DNA of 64,000 nucleotides, taken from the NCBI RefSeq assembly GCF_011386835.1, contig NC_088804.1, positions 33,405,549 to 33,469,548 on the forward strand, in the 5' to 3' direction. The translations under genes and the position numbers were made by a program. Below are positions 1-11,967 of the stretch, piece after piece. The number at the start of each line of letters is the position of its first letter. Position 1 is the stretch's first letter. Under the pieces are notes generated by a model, which saw nothing but the letters and a program-made list of their open reading frames with translations, was not told the DNA's origin and ran no database searches. The stretch is from Chrysemys picta bellii (Eukaryota > Chordata > Testudines > Emydidae).

Positions 1-519
1 TCCAACGAAAAGTAAGAGAAATGTTCAAACTAAAATTGGATGGGTAAAAGTCCAGGTGACTATGTTGCATACAAGGACCTCAAAGAAATCTCTTAGTGTC
101 ACAGCAGAAAATAATCCTAAATCTAATAGGGTGGCCTGTAGCAGTAGTTGCACCATGGTAGTTGCTGGCGGGCTGACCCATATGACTAATCTTGCCATTC
201 AGAAGGAAGAGGAAAAAGTGAGTAATGAACATTACAACTAAATTAATTTTTGTCTCAGTTTATGATAAGAATTATCTTTAAAGATTATTTTTACAGCCAA
301 AATAACTGTGTAGTCATGAGATTCTTTCTATGGGGTCACTATCAGGACTTTCAGGGGCCGTAATAAACTATTACCAGGGCCATATTAGGACTATCTTGGA
401 GAATCCAGCATGGGAAGCATTGTGGAACAGGAAATTTCTACCTTTGCAGAGGCAACACTCTTAGGGATCTTTTGTGGCATTTACTTGTAGGCTGCAGTAG
501 AAGTTGGGTGCAGCACCCA
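1..519. other. Unassigned AT-rich noncoding sequence
   Basis: I see no gene or recognisable repeat here. The only ORF, 61 codons at 56-241, has no family resemblance and looks random. Confidence 0.4.
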
Positions 520-1290
520 CAAGTGCTCCTAGAGGTAACATGCATCAAGGCAGGACTACATAATAGCTAGACCATTCCTGACAGGTGTTTCTCTAGCTTG
601 TTCTTAAAAGCCTACAATGATGGAGATTCCACAACCTCCCTAGGCAATTTGTTCCAGTGCTTAAATACCCTGACAGGAAGTTTTTCCTAATGTCCAAACT
701 AAACTTCTCTTGGTGCAATTTAAGCCCATTGCTTCCTGTCCTGTCCTCAGAGGTTAACAAGAACATTTTTTCACCCTCCTCCTTTTAACAACCTTTTATG
801 TACTTGAAAACTGTTATCATGTCCCCTCCTAGTCTTCTCTTCTCCAGACCAAACAAACTCAATTTTTTCAATCTTCCTACATAGGTCATGTTTTCTAGAC
901 CTTTAATCATTTTTGTTGCCTTACTCTGGTCTTTCGCCAATTTGTCCACATCTTTCCTGAAATGTGGCACCCAGAACTGAACACAATACTCCAGCTGAGG
1001 CCTTATCAGCACGGAGTAGAGCGGAAGAATTACTTCTCATGTCTTGCTAGCTTAAAACACTCCTGCTAATACATCCCAGAATGATGTTCATTTTTTTTGA
1101 AGCCATGTTACACAGTTGACTGATATGTAGCTTATGATCCACTATAATGCCAAGATCCCTTTCCACAGTATTCCTTCCTAGCAATCATTTCCCATTTTGT
1201 GAGTGTGCAATTGATTGTTCCTTCCTAAGTGGAATAGTTTGCATTTGTCCTTCTACATGAAGCTCATCTATCAAATGCCAACTTTTGGCT
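520..1290 (-). mobile_element. CR1-type LINE, 5'-truncated 3' portion, antisense
   Basis: Read on the minus strand, this is the 3' part of a chicken-repeat-1 (CR1) non-LTR retrotransposon. It runs from a reverse-transcriptase C-terminus (785-1012) into the typical 3' UTR, which contains the CR1 phrases for the frame end and 'GGAAAAACTTCCTGTCAGG' (minus sense) near 672-690. The upstream part, 1030-1290, resembles the portion usually found 5' of the RT end in reptile CR1 copies. The usual microsatellite-like CR1 3' terminus is not clear, so the low-coordinate boundary near 520 is approximate. Divergence and truncation show it is dead. Confidence 0.85.
785..1012 (-). pseudogene. CR1 reverse-transcriptase C-terminal remnant
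   Basis: The 75-codon minus frame carries the diagnostic CR1 ORF2 C-terminal signature. A 'RPQLEYCVQFW' block near the start is followed by 'KATKMIKGLE' and 'GLEKRRLGGDMI', ending in 'FKYIKG'. The frame continues a few codons upstream of the methionine (E-V-I-L-P-L-Y-S-V), so the ATG is not a true start. It is the tail of a frame of roughly 900-1000 codons in complete elements. Nothing suggests it is expressed or domesticated. Confidence 0.85.
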
Positions 1291-1299
1291 GGATTCTTG

Positions 1300-2370
1300 G
1301 AAAATTTGGCTCTTTCTACTAACTGATATGTAATTCAGAAATGGAAGATATCATGTGCTGCTTTCTGATCCTCTGAAAACATTAAATCATGAAAATATCT
1401 GATTTATTTCATTTCTCCCCCTTCCTGTAATCTTGCCAGAGTGGTCATGACCACAATAACTGAACTGAAGTGACTGGTATTTGTCTCATATATAAAATGT
1501 GTTTACTTAGGGACCTCATTTATGAAAATAATAATGCAAGAGAGTTTTTGGCTAGAATGAAGTTTATAAAGAAGTAACATTTAATCATTAGCGACTGAAG
1601 CTGCACTCAGGCTGAACGGTGGTGTTCAAATTGACTTCTTGAATCAATTTATTCTATTTCTGGTATTAAGCTTCAACCTGGCACGGTCCTATGGTTGTCC
1701 ATAATTCAGGGGATAATACTATGTCAGTATACTCTTAACTGCTGTTCTTAGCATTCTGAATTGGATTTATTAAAAGTTACCAACATTTTTTTAAAAGTTT
1801 TTGCACTCTCTTAACTTGTATAGGCGATAATGTATTTTTGAGGAAAGATACAGGACCATAAAAATTCCCCTACTGGATCAGACCAGAGGCACATCTAGTG
1901 AAATATCCTGTCTTTTCTCCATACCAGATGCTTCAGAGGAAGATGCATAGAGTCTTGTGCAGCTAAAAAATTCGTATCTGCATCTGATCCGCAAAAATGG
2001 TCCGCAGATATAAAGCGGATATCCACAGATTTGCAGAGCTCTAAAGATGCATGAAACACTGAATTGGGCCGCTCACAGATGAAAGTTCTTCTTAGGCCCT
2101 ATCATTTAGGCTTTTTCCTGCAAGATGCAGTGATGGCCCCAATTTAGCAAAATATTTAAACACATGTTTAACTTTAAGCACATGTGGTTCCATTGACTCC
2201 TGCTTGCAGGATTGTGCTGTTAGTGGTTGGCTTGTGCCATGAACCATGAGAATTTTATCTTCTTCCCGAATAAAAAATTGATATCAAGATCATCCTAAGC
2301 TTCAAAAAAGGATTAGAAAGTGAGAACATATCATTTGTTTTATGTAATATAACTGTGGATGTCACATTAT
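1300..2370. other. Mostly unique noncoding sequence with one weak repeat fragment
   Basis: I find no gene here. A short dispersed-repeat fragment lies at about 1873-1950 and is listed separately. The rest is AT-rich sequence without recognisable motifs. Confidence 0.35.
1873..1950. repeat. Fragment of an unassigned dispersed repeat
   Basis: The stretch has the phrases 'CTGGATCAGACCAGAGGC', 'TATCCTGTCTT' and 'CAGATGCTTCAGAGGAAG'. A second, longer copy at 27889-28075 shares them in the same order. I recognise this as a common reptile interspersed repeat but cannot name its family with certainty. Confidence 0.5.
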
Positions 2371-2374
2371 CCAT

Positions 2375-2525
2375 ATAACAATTATTCCTCTTTTGAATCC
2401 TACATGTCTCCATAAAATCTTGTGGTAATGAGCTCCACAAGTTAGTTCTGCATTTTTTAAAAAAAAAAGATTTCCTTTTAATAATCCTAAATTTGCTGCC
2501 TGTGAATATGCCTCATCAGACATGA
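2375..2525 (-). mobile_element. CR1-like LINE fragment, antisense
   Basis: The order of phrases 'AATGAGCTCCACAAGTTA', then a gap with an A-run and 'GATTTCCTTTTAATAATCC', then 'AAATTTGCTGCCTGTGAAT' resembles the antisense 3' region of divergent CR1 elements. It is short, has no coding remnant and no visible target-site duplication. Confidence 0.5.
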
Positions 2526-2529
2526 CTTT

Positions 2530-3870
2530 ATTGCAGTATATTGGCATGGCCATGCTGTTATTAGAGATGAGTGTGAGTCAAGTTTTTTATGTGTCTGCTG
2601 GAACAGGAAGTGGTGGTGGTGATCAGTAGGCACACTGATCCCTCTGAGTTAGTCCCAAACCAGTGCCCCTGCATGGGATTTTGGGGACTATGCTATTGGT
2701 ATGGTTGTCTCTGGTATTTAGAGGGTATTTTTCATTTGGTAAAGAGATATTATTTATTTTGCCTCTTCATAGATCAGATAAGGCTGTGTGTTGCCTCAAG
2801 TGACTGTTTCCTTAACATAAGCACTGGTCTCATCTATGTACAGTTCTCAGTTCTTCTTTCACCCCCCAAAACCTCTCCTTGTTCATCTTTTGGAAAATAA
2901 CAACATCAGTGAGGTCATTCCAGAATTAGATGTTAGGCAAAATGGCCCTTGCCAGTATTTCACAATCAGACCATTAAGTTATAAACACATCTAAAAGTTT
3001 ATATTATATATATTCATTTATTGATAAAGACATAAATAAGCAAAGTCTACAACCCTCATCAATTTGAGTCCTTTTCTCAATGGCAGAGATCTTAAAAATA
3101 GATAACCCACACTTCTAAAACCTGTATTAGAAAGAGAAAAACTTGATGTGTTTTTAAGATACTTAGAAAAGAGAAGTACACAAGGAGCTGGCTGTTTCTT
3201 AGCAAGAAAAATGCCTTTGAAAACCTTTCTATACTCCAGGTATCTTCCTCAAAACCACATCTAACATGGGTCTAATCTCCGTGCTCAATAACATCATTAT
3301 TAAACGGTCACACATCACATCCAACATGTTTATCATTTTAACATTACTGCTCAAGATCAGGTTTAAATTATGGTCTGTAAAACCACTGTAGATCCTGTTC
3401 CTTTTATTTATTTAAGATCTATTAGCTTTCTATAAAATGAATATTTAATACCATGTGAGAAGATTAATTGCAAGTATTCTTTGGCTGTTTTTAACCTTTT
3501 AAGGGCCTTCCTCTGCCTGAAGCAAAAAGCGGTATCATTAAGGAGCATACATTTTTAGTGCACCAGATAAGCAGCAATATGAAAGGAATGAGATTTTTAC
3601 ATTTCAGACATGCTATTTGATTTATTACTGGATAAGAGGTTTTTTTAACCAGTGACAGCCAAAATGTTGTTCAAAGTTTTCACACACCTTCTTTCTATAC
3701 ACAGGATATTTTATCATGTTTTCTGTGAGTATGATGGGGTAAATTCTAGCAATTAATCCCCATGCTCCTAGAAGCAGTATAAGATGGAGGACAGGATGGC
3801 TCAGGGAGGCTGGGGGAAAAAAGCAAAGCAATGGAACAGCACATACATGCCTCTATTTTATATGTTACAG
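2530..3870. other. Unassigned noncoding sequence
   Basis: No gene is supported. The 103-codon plus frame at 2589-2900 has no domain signature, no splice context that I can defend, and is consistent with chance. Confidence 0.35.
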
Positions 3871-3879
3871 CTATAAATT

Positions 3880-3950
3880 CATACATTCCAGAAGTGACCA
3901 CTGTGATCCTCTAGTCCAATCTCCTATATAACACAGGGCATATATGCAGT
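3880..3950 (-). mobile_element. CR1 3'-terminal fragment, antisense
   Basis: The phrase 'CCAGAAGTGACCACTGTGAT' followed by 'CTCTAGTCCAATCTCC' and 'ATAACACAGGGCATA' matches the antisense 3' end typical of reptile CR1 copies. The same module opens the element at 9630 and the fragment at 53385. Confidence 0.65.
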
Positions 3951-3966
3951 TGGTCACTGGCCTAAG

Positions 3967-4098
3967 TAGATTGTGAGCTCCCCGGGGCAGGGATCCTATT
4001 TTTGTTCTGTGTTGGTCCAGCATGTAGCACAGTAGGGCACTGGTCTATGACTGGGGTGTCTAGATGCTCCTGCAATACAAATAATAAATACTAATAAT
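3967..4098 (+). mobile_element. MIR-like SINE, 3' tail
   Basis: This contains the tail module 'TTGTGAGCTCCCCGGGGCAG', then 'GTAGCACAGTAGGGC' and 'GATGCTCCTGCAATACAAAT', ending in an AATA-rich tract. The same module is joined to a clear MIR-like body at 41721-41927 and 58691-58900, which is why I place it in that family. The 5' part is missing. Confidence 0.6.
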
Positions 4099-5032
4099 AC
4101 TCAGACCCCAAGTCCTCAGAGATGTCCCTTTGGAGCACTGGCAGGCACATCAGCCAATCTTCTAGCTTACAAGGCAGCACTAGGAGGGTAGTATAGTATG
4201 GAATGGGGGAGGTGCACCCATTTACTGGCCTACTACAACAAATATGCAACACAAGCTTAGGTGTTATACAAGGCATAGATGACATCCATGTTATAAACTG
4301 CAGAGCCATGTAATACACTGAATTTAGCATGAACCTGTGACTTACTCAGGTGCCCTCTGCCTAGTGATCCCTCTTCCCTTGGATCATATCTAACCTCTGA
4401 GCAGCTTCAAACAGCCACAATCATTTATAAATCAGACAGCCAGAGATACGAGTCTGCCTTCTCCCTACCAAATATGGAATCCCATCCACATAAAAATTAC
4501 ATCTGCCCATGGGCACAGAAGGGCATTACCAATCCATGGCCCAATACTTGTCACTACACGTTCAAGGTCTGCTATCTCATCACCCATCAGAATTAGGAAT
4601 GAGACCTTTAGCCCATTGGAAAAGAAAGATTCCCAACTTTTCAACGGGATTTAAAACACTTTCTAAGATCCCAAGATACTGTTTTTTAAACCAGGACATT
4701 TTTGTGCATAGAAAAGATAATTTGTAGAGGTTTTTCAAATGAATTGGGTCATGGTACTGCAATGAGACTTCACGCAATGTGACTGCTACACCAGAGTGTA
4801 GTCCCATTGCAGGGTATGTGTTTTTTCCCCTCTCCCTCATCAGCCTGTACAGTAGGACTCACAGAACTTTACAAGGGGGGGGGGGATTCAACAAAAAGGG
4901 GCAGACAGCATTTTTTTAAAACACTCTAAAACATCTATAAAATAATTTGCAAAAGTGGGCTTATACACACTACATAACGGTGTGGTATGTCATTAAGGTT
5001 TTATTTGTATTCATTTCAGATGGCTTGTGCGT

Positions 5033-5049
5033 ACACACACACACACACA
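5033..5049. repeat. (AC)n microsatellite
   Basis: An uninterrupted dinucleotide run of about eight units, visible directly. Confidence 0.95.
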
Positions 5050-6224
5050 AATTGCCAAGATATTTATAAGTGACATCTGGTGCTTCACTTATTGGGTACC
5101 CCACGTGAGATCACATAAAGGGACCTATTTTTTAGGAAGCTCTGAGCATCTTTGAAAATCAGGCCCTTTGCAAAGTTTCTCCACTTGGATATCCAAAAAT
5201 AATTATGCGCTACTGAAAATCCTGGTAATATATTATTCATTAAAAAAACAAAACAAAACAAAAACAACCCCACATGACTTTCTAAAGAAGGTCCCAAGAT
5301 CATCCAGGTCTTGGCAAATGAAGTCCTGTCAAACATTTACAAACAAGTGTTCTTAAAACTGAATTGCTTGTTTAGTGGTAAGAGCCATTATTTCCTTATC
5401 TTTTGTTGTTCCTTTCTTTCTTTACTAAGATATTGCTTTCCTGTGTACTATTAAATTCCTCATCCTGTTAGGGAAAAAAAGAAGAGAAATATTGTCCTAA
5501 ACTGCTTGGACATATTGTCACTGTGGTTTCCTATTAACTTTTTGCTGATTCCTGCTTACTTATCATGTGCTTTAATGTTCTGTTACACTTTCCAGAAGCA
5601 GCGTGTCTCTGGTGCTTTGTCTCTGAAGCATTAACACTTGCTGTGAGTTCCTTCGCTGCCATTGTCTTTGTCACGTAAAATAGCCTCATTAGGATCCCAA
5701 GAACAACCGGGTCGGCTATTTTAATAGAATGATATTTTCCACGATAGCAAAAGGTTGTGATATCAACCTCTGCTATGACCCCCAAAACAAAATCACTTCC
5801 ATTCACATTATTAACTTCTGCCTGTGGGAAACAGCCAGAGTCTGAATATCCTTTTATCCTCAACGCTGTATTTCTTTATTTGTATTTGCCTGGTTCCTGT
5901 TGTAATGCATCTAACCTATACACAAACAGCCTTCTCTGTGTTCATTCCCCAGCATTCTTCAAATATTCACATTCTTAAAATACCATCTCCTTCCTTATTT
6001 TCTCAATTCCTTATTTGTTTACTCTCAAAAGCTGCTTTGTCGCTGCCCACACTGAGCTGGGGAAAATGTATAATCTAGTCCTCCTTTATTTTAGATGTAC
6101 AGTAGAATGTTAATGTCTTTGTTGCCAGCCACTAGAAAGCTTTATTGAGGACAAATCTACATGCCACTGAAATTGTATAGCATGAATGTTCCCTAAGTAT
6201 GTAATATTCTTCAAATTAATTGGA

Positions 6225-6345
6225 TTCCATGGGGGATATTCTCCTCACAATGTGCAGGGATTTTAAACATATAACTTCCATTAATGTTAATGGGAGTTAC
6301 CCATTTAAATCCCAGCACATCTAGATGGGAATATTACCCCTATGT
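6225..6345. repeat. Short fold-back repeat centred on a palindrome
   Basis: The two halves are approximate inverted copies: 'GGGGGATATTCTCCTCACA' on the left and 'GATGGGAATATTACCCCTAT' on the right. The centre reads 'ACTTCCATTAATGTTAATGG' followed by GAGTTAC. Related palindromic repeats occur at 20871, 24768, 35909 and 60445. It is probably a MITE remnant. Confidence 0.45.
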
Positions 6346-7325
6346 ATTTAAAATAGGATATCTTTAAAGCAAGCCTGGTCCACCTTCCTGTGAACTATTA
6401 CAAATAATGACTACAATTTTCTCCGATGGATTGAAAGATAACAAGTCCTACCAAGCCATCACTTTAAAGCACTTCCACACCACTAACTCTAATGATACCA
6501 GCCTCAAAAACCCCACTGAAACACATAAATAAAAAGTCATTATTAGGACTTTTGCTGTTCTTCATTACAAAACGGAGTGCGGCGTCTGAGATCAGTCTTG
6601 AAACAGAAGTGAAATGGATGTGAAACAACATTCCCTTTAGTTCTTTTCGTCTTTCCCAGTAGCACTAACAGCATTTCCATGGGATCTGAAATTAGATGTA
6701 TAACCAGAGTATCTGTGCATCTGTGAGATTCTTAGTACAATCTCAGCATGGACTGTTGTTTAATATTAATATTATTGTTCATAAGCCGAAGAAAGAACTT
6801 TGGTTGCACTTATATTTCCAGTTAGGAAATAAAAATAATCTTACTCTAGTTCTATGACCAGGATGGACTTATTTAAAAAAAAAAAGAAGAAGAAGCAGCA
6901 GGTATAACTAATTTGAAATTTTAAAAAGTCAAACAAACAAAAAACCCCACATCTCTGTCATGAAACAGAGACAAAATAATTTACTTCAGACCATAAATAA
7001 ATAACCACAGTAATTGCACTGTGACATGATTAGGGAAAGTTTAAATTATTTTTCACCAGACTCTTTAAATTCAGGAGTTAACATCTATACATTCATCAGT
7101 TAACTAGTCACTTGTAGTGTAGCCATTAAGGGAAATAATTCTACACTGAGCGATACTGTACAAGGAGCCTGAAAACCAGCACATTTGTACTTTGGCCGTA
7201 GCAAACAGAGCTATAGAACTATTTTCTGTGACTCAGGTTTTAAAGGTCAGACAAAAAACATGGTTACAATATCTAGACCCAATCCGGCGAGGTGCCTAGC
7301 ATCTTTGTTTTCCATTGATATAGAT

Positions 7326-7693
7326 CAGGGGTCGGCAATGTTTGGCACGCGGCTCGCCAGGGTAAGCACCCTAGTGGGCCGGGCCAGTTTATTTACCTGC
7401 TGACGCGGCAGGTTCGGCCGATCGCGGCCCCCACTGGCCGCGGTTCACCGTCCCGGGCCAATGGGGGCGGCGGGAAGTGGCGGCCAGCACATCCCTTGCC
7501 TGCACATCAGCGGCGCGGGCTGAGGGATGTGCTGGCCGCGGCTTCCCGCCACCTCCATTGGCCCGGGACGGCGAACTGTGGCGAGTGGGGGCGGCGATCG
7601 GCCAAACCTGCCGCGTCAGCAGGTAAATAAACTGGCCCGGCCCGCTAGGGTGCTTACCCTGGCGAGCAGCGTGCCAAAAGTTGCCGACCCCTG
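7326..7693. mobile_element. GC-rich hairpin MITE of the hAT superfamily, copy 1
   Basis: A 368 bp non-autonomous DNA transposon that is almost entirely one inverted repeat. It opens with CAGGGGTCGGCAA and closes with TTGCCGACCCCTG, the hAT terminal pattern. The arms continue inward through 'AGTTTATTTACCTGCTGACG' and its reverse complement, and the loop is CpG-rich. Flanking 8-mers (7318-7325 and 7694-7701) match at only about half the positions, so the target duplication has decayed. It encodes nothing. A close relative lies at 10699-11037. Confidence 0.9.
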
Positions 7694-8314
7694 GTGTAAA
7701 CTCTGAAGCATGAGGATTTATACATTTGAGACATATCTAACGTAAATCTAGATGTTTTCAATATTCACCCAAATGTTCGAATCCTGCTAAGTTCTTGGCT
7801 AATCATTAGATATGCTGATTTGTGCAGAAGAATCTTCTTGATGTAGTTCCTGTTTAGATTTCTTTTAAATTAATTTAATATTGTAATGAACTGATTATTC
7901 CCCATGTGCTCCACTGCCCTCTACTGGACAGAACTAGAACTTTTCAGCTGTGTGTCCTTGCCCTTGTATTGCTAACAGCTAATGCATATTCTCTTTTTGT
8001 TGAAGTAATAGAGACCTCTGCTATCAGAGCAGGAGAATGTGAGTTCTATACCAAGATACTCCTCATGCAACAGTCCTTGGTAGCTATGGATTGAATTCAA
8101 TAAATTTGTGTTTGGTGACAATGCTGGGCATGAGGATGGGGGACGGTGATGGAAGGACAGCCAGAATAAGTGAGTTCTAAGGAAGGAGTTGAAGGAGGAG
8201 AATAAGATTGAGTTATGAGTTGAGCCAGAAGAGAATAGGGTGAACAGAAGGGATCTGGGTGACTAAAGTAAACATGTGGTAGGATCAGATATCTTCAGAC
8301 ATATATTGCTCTAT

Positions 8315-8424
8315 ATGGGTTAGATTTTCAAACTTGTGCCTTTGTGCATGCACAAAACTTGCATGTGCGCAACTCCAGAAAGGAGCATTCAAACCAGGAT
8401 TGTCTTTGAAAATCTGGCCCTCTT
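8315..8424. repeat. Short MITE-like repeat with AGATTTTCAAA termini
   Basis: The left end reads GGGTTAGATTTTCAAAC and the right end CTTTGAAAATCTGGCCCT, which is an inverted relationship. The inner part is the small palindrome 'GTGCATGCACAAAACTTGCA'. Similar termini appear at 15590, 23602-23950 and 49546-49636. Confidence 0.5.
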
Positions 8425-8765
8425 TCCCAGAGTAATCACGGTGAATTTATGACATCACATTGATTTCAATGGAAACTGGCTACATAGTCTAAATGGTAGG
8501 ATTAGGATTTCCTTGCAGAAGGCTAGACCAGGCTAGGAAAAGACAACTGTTTAGACAGCAATATCAGACATAGCTGCAAAGGAAATACAGAAAATTACAG
8601 GCAGTTTGTACACTCATCCTTTGCTTTGGTATGACAGTCCTACTATAATGTAACAATGATATGGTGGGTTTGTACTCCTACAACAACCAGGTCACTTTTA
8701 CAGAAGAGACAGCAAGAGGATAATGTTGTCTGACTTCTTCATGCCATTAGGAAGCTCCCAGATTC

Positions 8766-8784
8766 TGTGTGTGTGTGTGTGTGT
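8766..8784. repeat. (GT)n microsatellite
   Basis: A dinucleotide run of about nine units, seen directly. Confidence 0.95.
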
Positions 8785-9629
8785 AGTCAGAACGTGCTGT
8801 GGAGGGAGGGGCCGTATTACCGATGTACATGGTCAAAAACGCAGAGAAACAGAGTGAAAAGAATTAAAATACTGACTCTGCTTCTAACAAAATAAAATTG
8901 ATCTCTCTTTTATGAGAAACCCTAGATCAACTAAACCTTTGTTCTTCAACAGGATTAAATAGGGGGGAAAACAGGGCAGACATGAGTTGGGGCTAATGTG
9001 TGGCAGTTTTGTGTCTGGGTCTCTATTCTATGAGGAAGAACCCTACAGTCTACAAAAGCCTGGGCTGAAAGTGTCCTATGGTCATTCTTTTTTGGCTGTT
9101 AAGGGGCTTGTAAGCTATTGAACTTTTATCCTCCAAAAGCTTATATCTTCTGGTCCAACAGTCTGCTGCTGATAATCTCCTTGTCTTCAGAAGAATAACA
9201 TACAGACAAGCAAGCAAATATTATGCTACTTGTTACACACATACACACACGATGGCAGGCAGAGGTTGTGAGATGGTTATCACAGATCACATGTGTTAGC
9301 ATCTTCAGCACTTATCTAGAGATGAGTAAACTGCAGCTCAGAGACAGTATAATTCTCTCCTTCCTTCTTCTGGTTGTTTTGCTTATTGCATCACTTTGCA
9401 AGAGTTCTGTTCTCAGCACCCCCTTCCCCACACTGACTTCCTTGCACACTATTGATTCAGTAGTTTTAAAGCTACCTTCTCTCTGATCAGGTCCAGAGTG
9501 TCAGAGAAGCTAATCACTTGCAGCTCCAAAATGACTCCATTGAGGTCTGCAGGTGCTCATTACTTCTGAAATACAGGCCTTGAATGCTATTGCTCCTCTT
9601 TCGCAATGGTTTCTCTTCCCTTGCCTCTC

Positions 9630-10100
9630 ATAGACTCATAGACTTTAAGGTCAGAAGGGACCATTATGATCATCTGGTCTGACCCCCTGCATGCTGCAGG
9701 CCACAAAACCGTCCCTACCCTTCCCTTGACTCTGCTGATGAAGTCCCCAAATCCTGTGTCTTGGTGACTTCAATTGGCAGAGAACCCTCCTGCTAGCGAT
9801 CCCTGCCCCATGCTGCGGAGGAAGGCGAAAAACCTCCAGGGCCTCAGCCAATCTACCCTGGAGGAAAATTCCTTCCCGACCCCAAATATGGCGATCAGTA
9901 AGACCCCGAGCATGTAGGCAAGAGTCTCCAGCCTGACCCTTGTTAGCCATTATACTATTTACCTGCTATTGCTCGGTATTCCTCAGCTAATATGTTTTAC
10001 CATTAAACCATTCCCTCCATAAACTTATCTAATTTAATCTTAAAACCAGACAGGTCCCTCGCCCCCACCGTTTCCCTCGGAAGGCCTCTGCTTCTTCTAT
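9630..10100 (-). mobile_element. CR1 LINE 3' region, antisense
   Basis: Starts with the reverse complement of the CR1 terminal repeat (TCATAGACTCATAGACTTTA), then 'GGTCAGAAGGGACCATTATG' and 'ATCATCTGGTCTGACC', followed by the long noncoding 3' region of this CR1 subfamily. The tandem ATGAGTCT-like terminus at the low-coordinate end marks the true 3' end, so the element is oriented minus and 5'-truncated near 10100. A 99-codon minus frame inside (9651-9950) is fortuitous. Confidence 0.8.
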
Positions 10101-10690
10101 TCCTACTCCAACGCTGCTGAACACTGGGGAGCCACACTCCATTTCTGATTCCTTCTTTCTTCCCGATGCCTTTGTTTCTCATCCCTGACTGACTCCTATG
10201 CCTGCAACATATGCAAATGTCTCACCTTTGCAAAACGCAAATGTCTCACCTTTCCCACCAAACTCAGCCTTCGTCTCCATTATCCTCCCTGTTGCCCAGG
10301 CCTGTGTCTCAGTGCCATCCTCAACTCCAATCTCCCCTCTATTTTGTTATTTTGTGTCCCAAGCTTCCAGGAGCCCTGCTGAATGTCTACACTGACTCGG
10401 TGTTAAGTTAATAGCTAGCAGCTTTATTGAGGTTATCCAGCCAGCCTGGAGTTCTTCCCAGAACTGAGCAAACTCTCCTCAAGTGTCCTTTCCCAGCATG
10501 TAGAGTATCTCGTGTAAAACCTGGAAGGGTTGAATTGGGTTGACATCTCCCCTGCATGTTCCAGTGTCCTGCTGTGGGGGCATGCAAGAGCGAAGAAGGA
10601 TTTTAAAAACCGTTCCTCCCCCCGCACCCTTATGCCTGCCACATGGGGTCCGGGCACAATTACAGCCCTACTTGGCGCTATACTGTCTGC
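10100..10690. other. Unassigned noncoding sequence
   Basis: No gene or repeat is recognised. It is C/T-rich at 10130-10330 on the plus strand, which generates short open frames without domain content. Confidence 0.35.
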
Positions 10691-10698
10691 ACCTAGAT

Positions 10699-11037
10699 CA
10701 GGGGTCGGCAACGTTCGGCACATGGCTCTCCAGGGTAAGCACCCTAGCGGGCCGGGCCAGGCCAGTTTATTTACCTGCTGACGCAGCAGGTTTGGCCAAT
10801 CGCGGCCCCCACTCGCCACGGTTCGCTGTCCCGGGCCAATGGGGGCGGCGGGAAGCGGCACGGGACGAGGGATGTGCTGGCCGCGGCTTCCCGCGCCCCC
10901 ATTGGCCCGGGACGGTGAACTGTGGCCAGTGGGGGCCGCAATCAGCCGAACCTGCCGCGTCAGCAGGTAAATAAACTGGCCCGGCCCGCTAGGGTGCTTA
11001 CCCTAGCAAGCCGCGTGCCGAACGTTGCCGACCCCTG
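10699..11037. mobile_element. GC-rich hairpin MITE of the hAT superfamily, copy 2
   Basis: A 339 bp element of the same family as 7326-7693, bounded by CAGGGGTCGGCAACG and CGTTGCCGACCCCTG. It is flanked by a perfect 8 bp target-site duplication, ACCTAGAT, at 10691-10698 and 11038-11045. That length is the hAT hallmark. The arms are about 150 bp each, so the single strand could fold into a near-complete hairpin. Its GC and CpG density is far above the flanks. The perfect duplication suggests it is younger than copy 1. Open frames through it on both strands are by-products of base composition. Confidence 0.95.
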
Positions 11038-11049
11038 ACCTAGATTCAC

Positions 11050-11965
11050 AGCATTTTTTATTTAAATAGCGCACTACACTGCAACAAAAAATCCTGAAGA
11101 AGGGCAGGAGAATGAGCTGCCCAGCCAGGTTTAGCCAGGCTTTGTGAAACACATCTCACACCTTTGAAAAGCCTCTTCTTTACTTCCATCCTGTCTAGTT
11201 GGCTGTCCCACCCCTTGGAGTGCAAGGACCAGTGCAGAGTCAGGAGCCACTACTATCCAAGCGATCTGAGCTGAATTCCTTTCATTGGGCTGCCTCCTCC
11301 ACCTTCTTGGTGACTGTGGTGAGCTTGACTTGTTTTTACACTTAAGAACTAGAAGACTTGCAGCACTGGCTACATAAAGAAGTTTGTGCTAGATTTTCCC
11401 ATGAACACACCTTCTTCCTTAGCTGTAATCCCCCGCTATTCTATTCCTAGATGTCTGCAGGTCATTGTGTGAGCGAGGTGACTCAATGAGGCAGCCCAGT
11501 GTTCAGCAGACTTCTCCTTTCATTGGTGCCTTCATACGAGATTCCTGCTGTCAGAGGCTAATATCTTACACTAAAACACTCTTAGGTCTTGATGGTGTCT
11601 GAGAGGTGCAGCCCTGCAATAGGCCTGGCCCTGCCCCCGGGGGAGCGTGCCTGCTGGGCCATCTCTGAGAATAGTGCAGGGTGATCCCTGCTCTGAATCC
11701 AGTTAGCTCTGCTCCTGCCTACTGTCCCTGTCTCCCTTTGGGTGACACAGCCCCGAGCAGTCCCTGAGCTTGGAGGAGTACAAGTGCCCGGACACCGTGT
11801 GGCAGGTGTAAGGATGGAGGGGGAGGAATAGCATGTAAACATATTGGCCTAAATTCTTTGGGACAAGCTCATTTACTCCCCTGGATTCGCACAGATGTAA
11901 CTAAAAGCAGAATTAGTCCCATTGCTTTTTAAATGTCAACCGTGGACCTCTGAATATGGAAGTAG
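11050..11965. other. Unassigned noncoding sequence
   Basis: No gene or transposon recognised. The 86-codon minus frame at 11582-11842 has no family signature. Confidence 0.35.
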
Positions 11966-11967
11966 CT

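Larger units (their letters stand above)
4100..7317. other. Largely unique noncoding sequence with simple repeats
   Basis: No gene or complete transposon is recognised in this 3.2 kb. It holds a G10 run at 4876-4885, an (AC)n tract at 5033-5049 and A-rich runs near 6875. A partial palindrome lies at 6225-6345. Frames up to 109 codons (minus, 5534-5863) lack any recognisable domain. Confidence 0.4.
7702..9620. other. Mostly unique noncoding sequence
   Basis: No gene seen. It contains a fold-back fragment at 8315-8424 and a (GT)n tract at 8766-8784. Otherwise there is nothing recognisable. Confidence 0.4.

Noticed and set aside
5534..5863. 109-codon minus frame
   Set aside because: No recognisable motif, no supporting neighbours or splice structure; compatible with chance.
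9651..9950. 99-codon minus frame
   Set aside because: It lies wholly in the 3' noncoding region of a CR1 element and has no domain.
10433..10974. Overlapping frames of 142 and 144 codons on opposite strands
   Set aside because: Both are kept open by the high GC content of a hairpin hAT MITE that encodes nothing.
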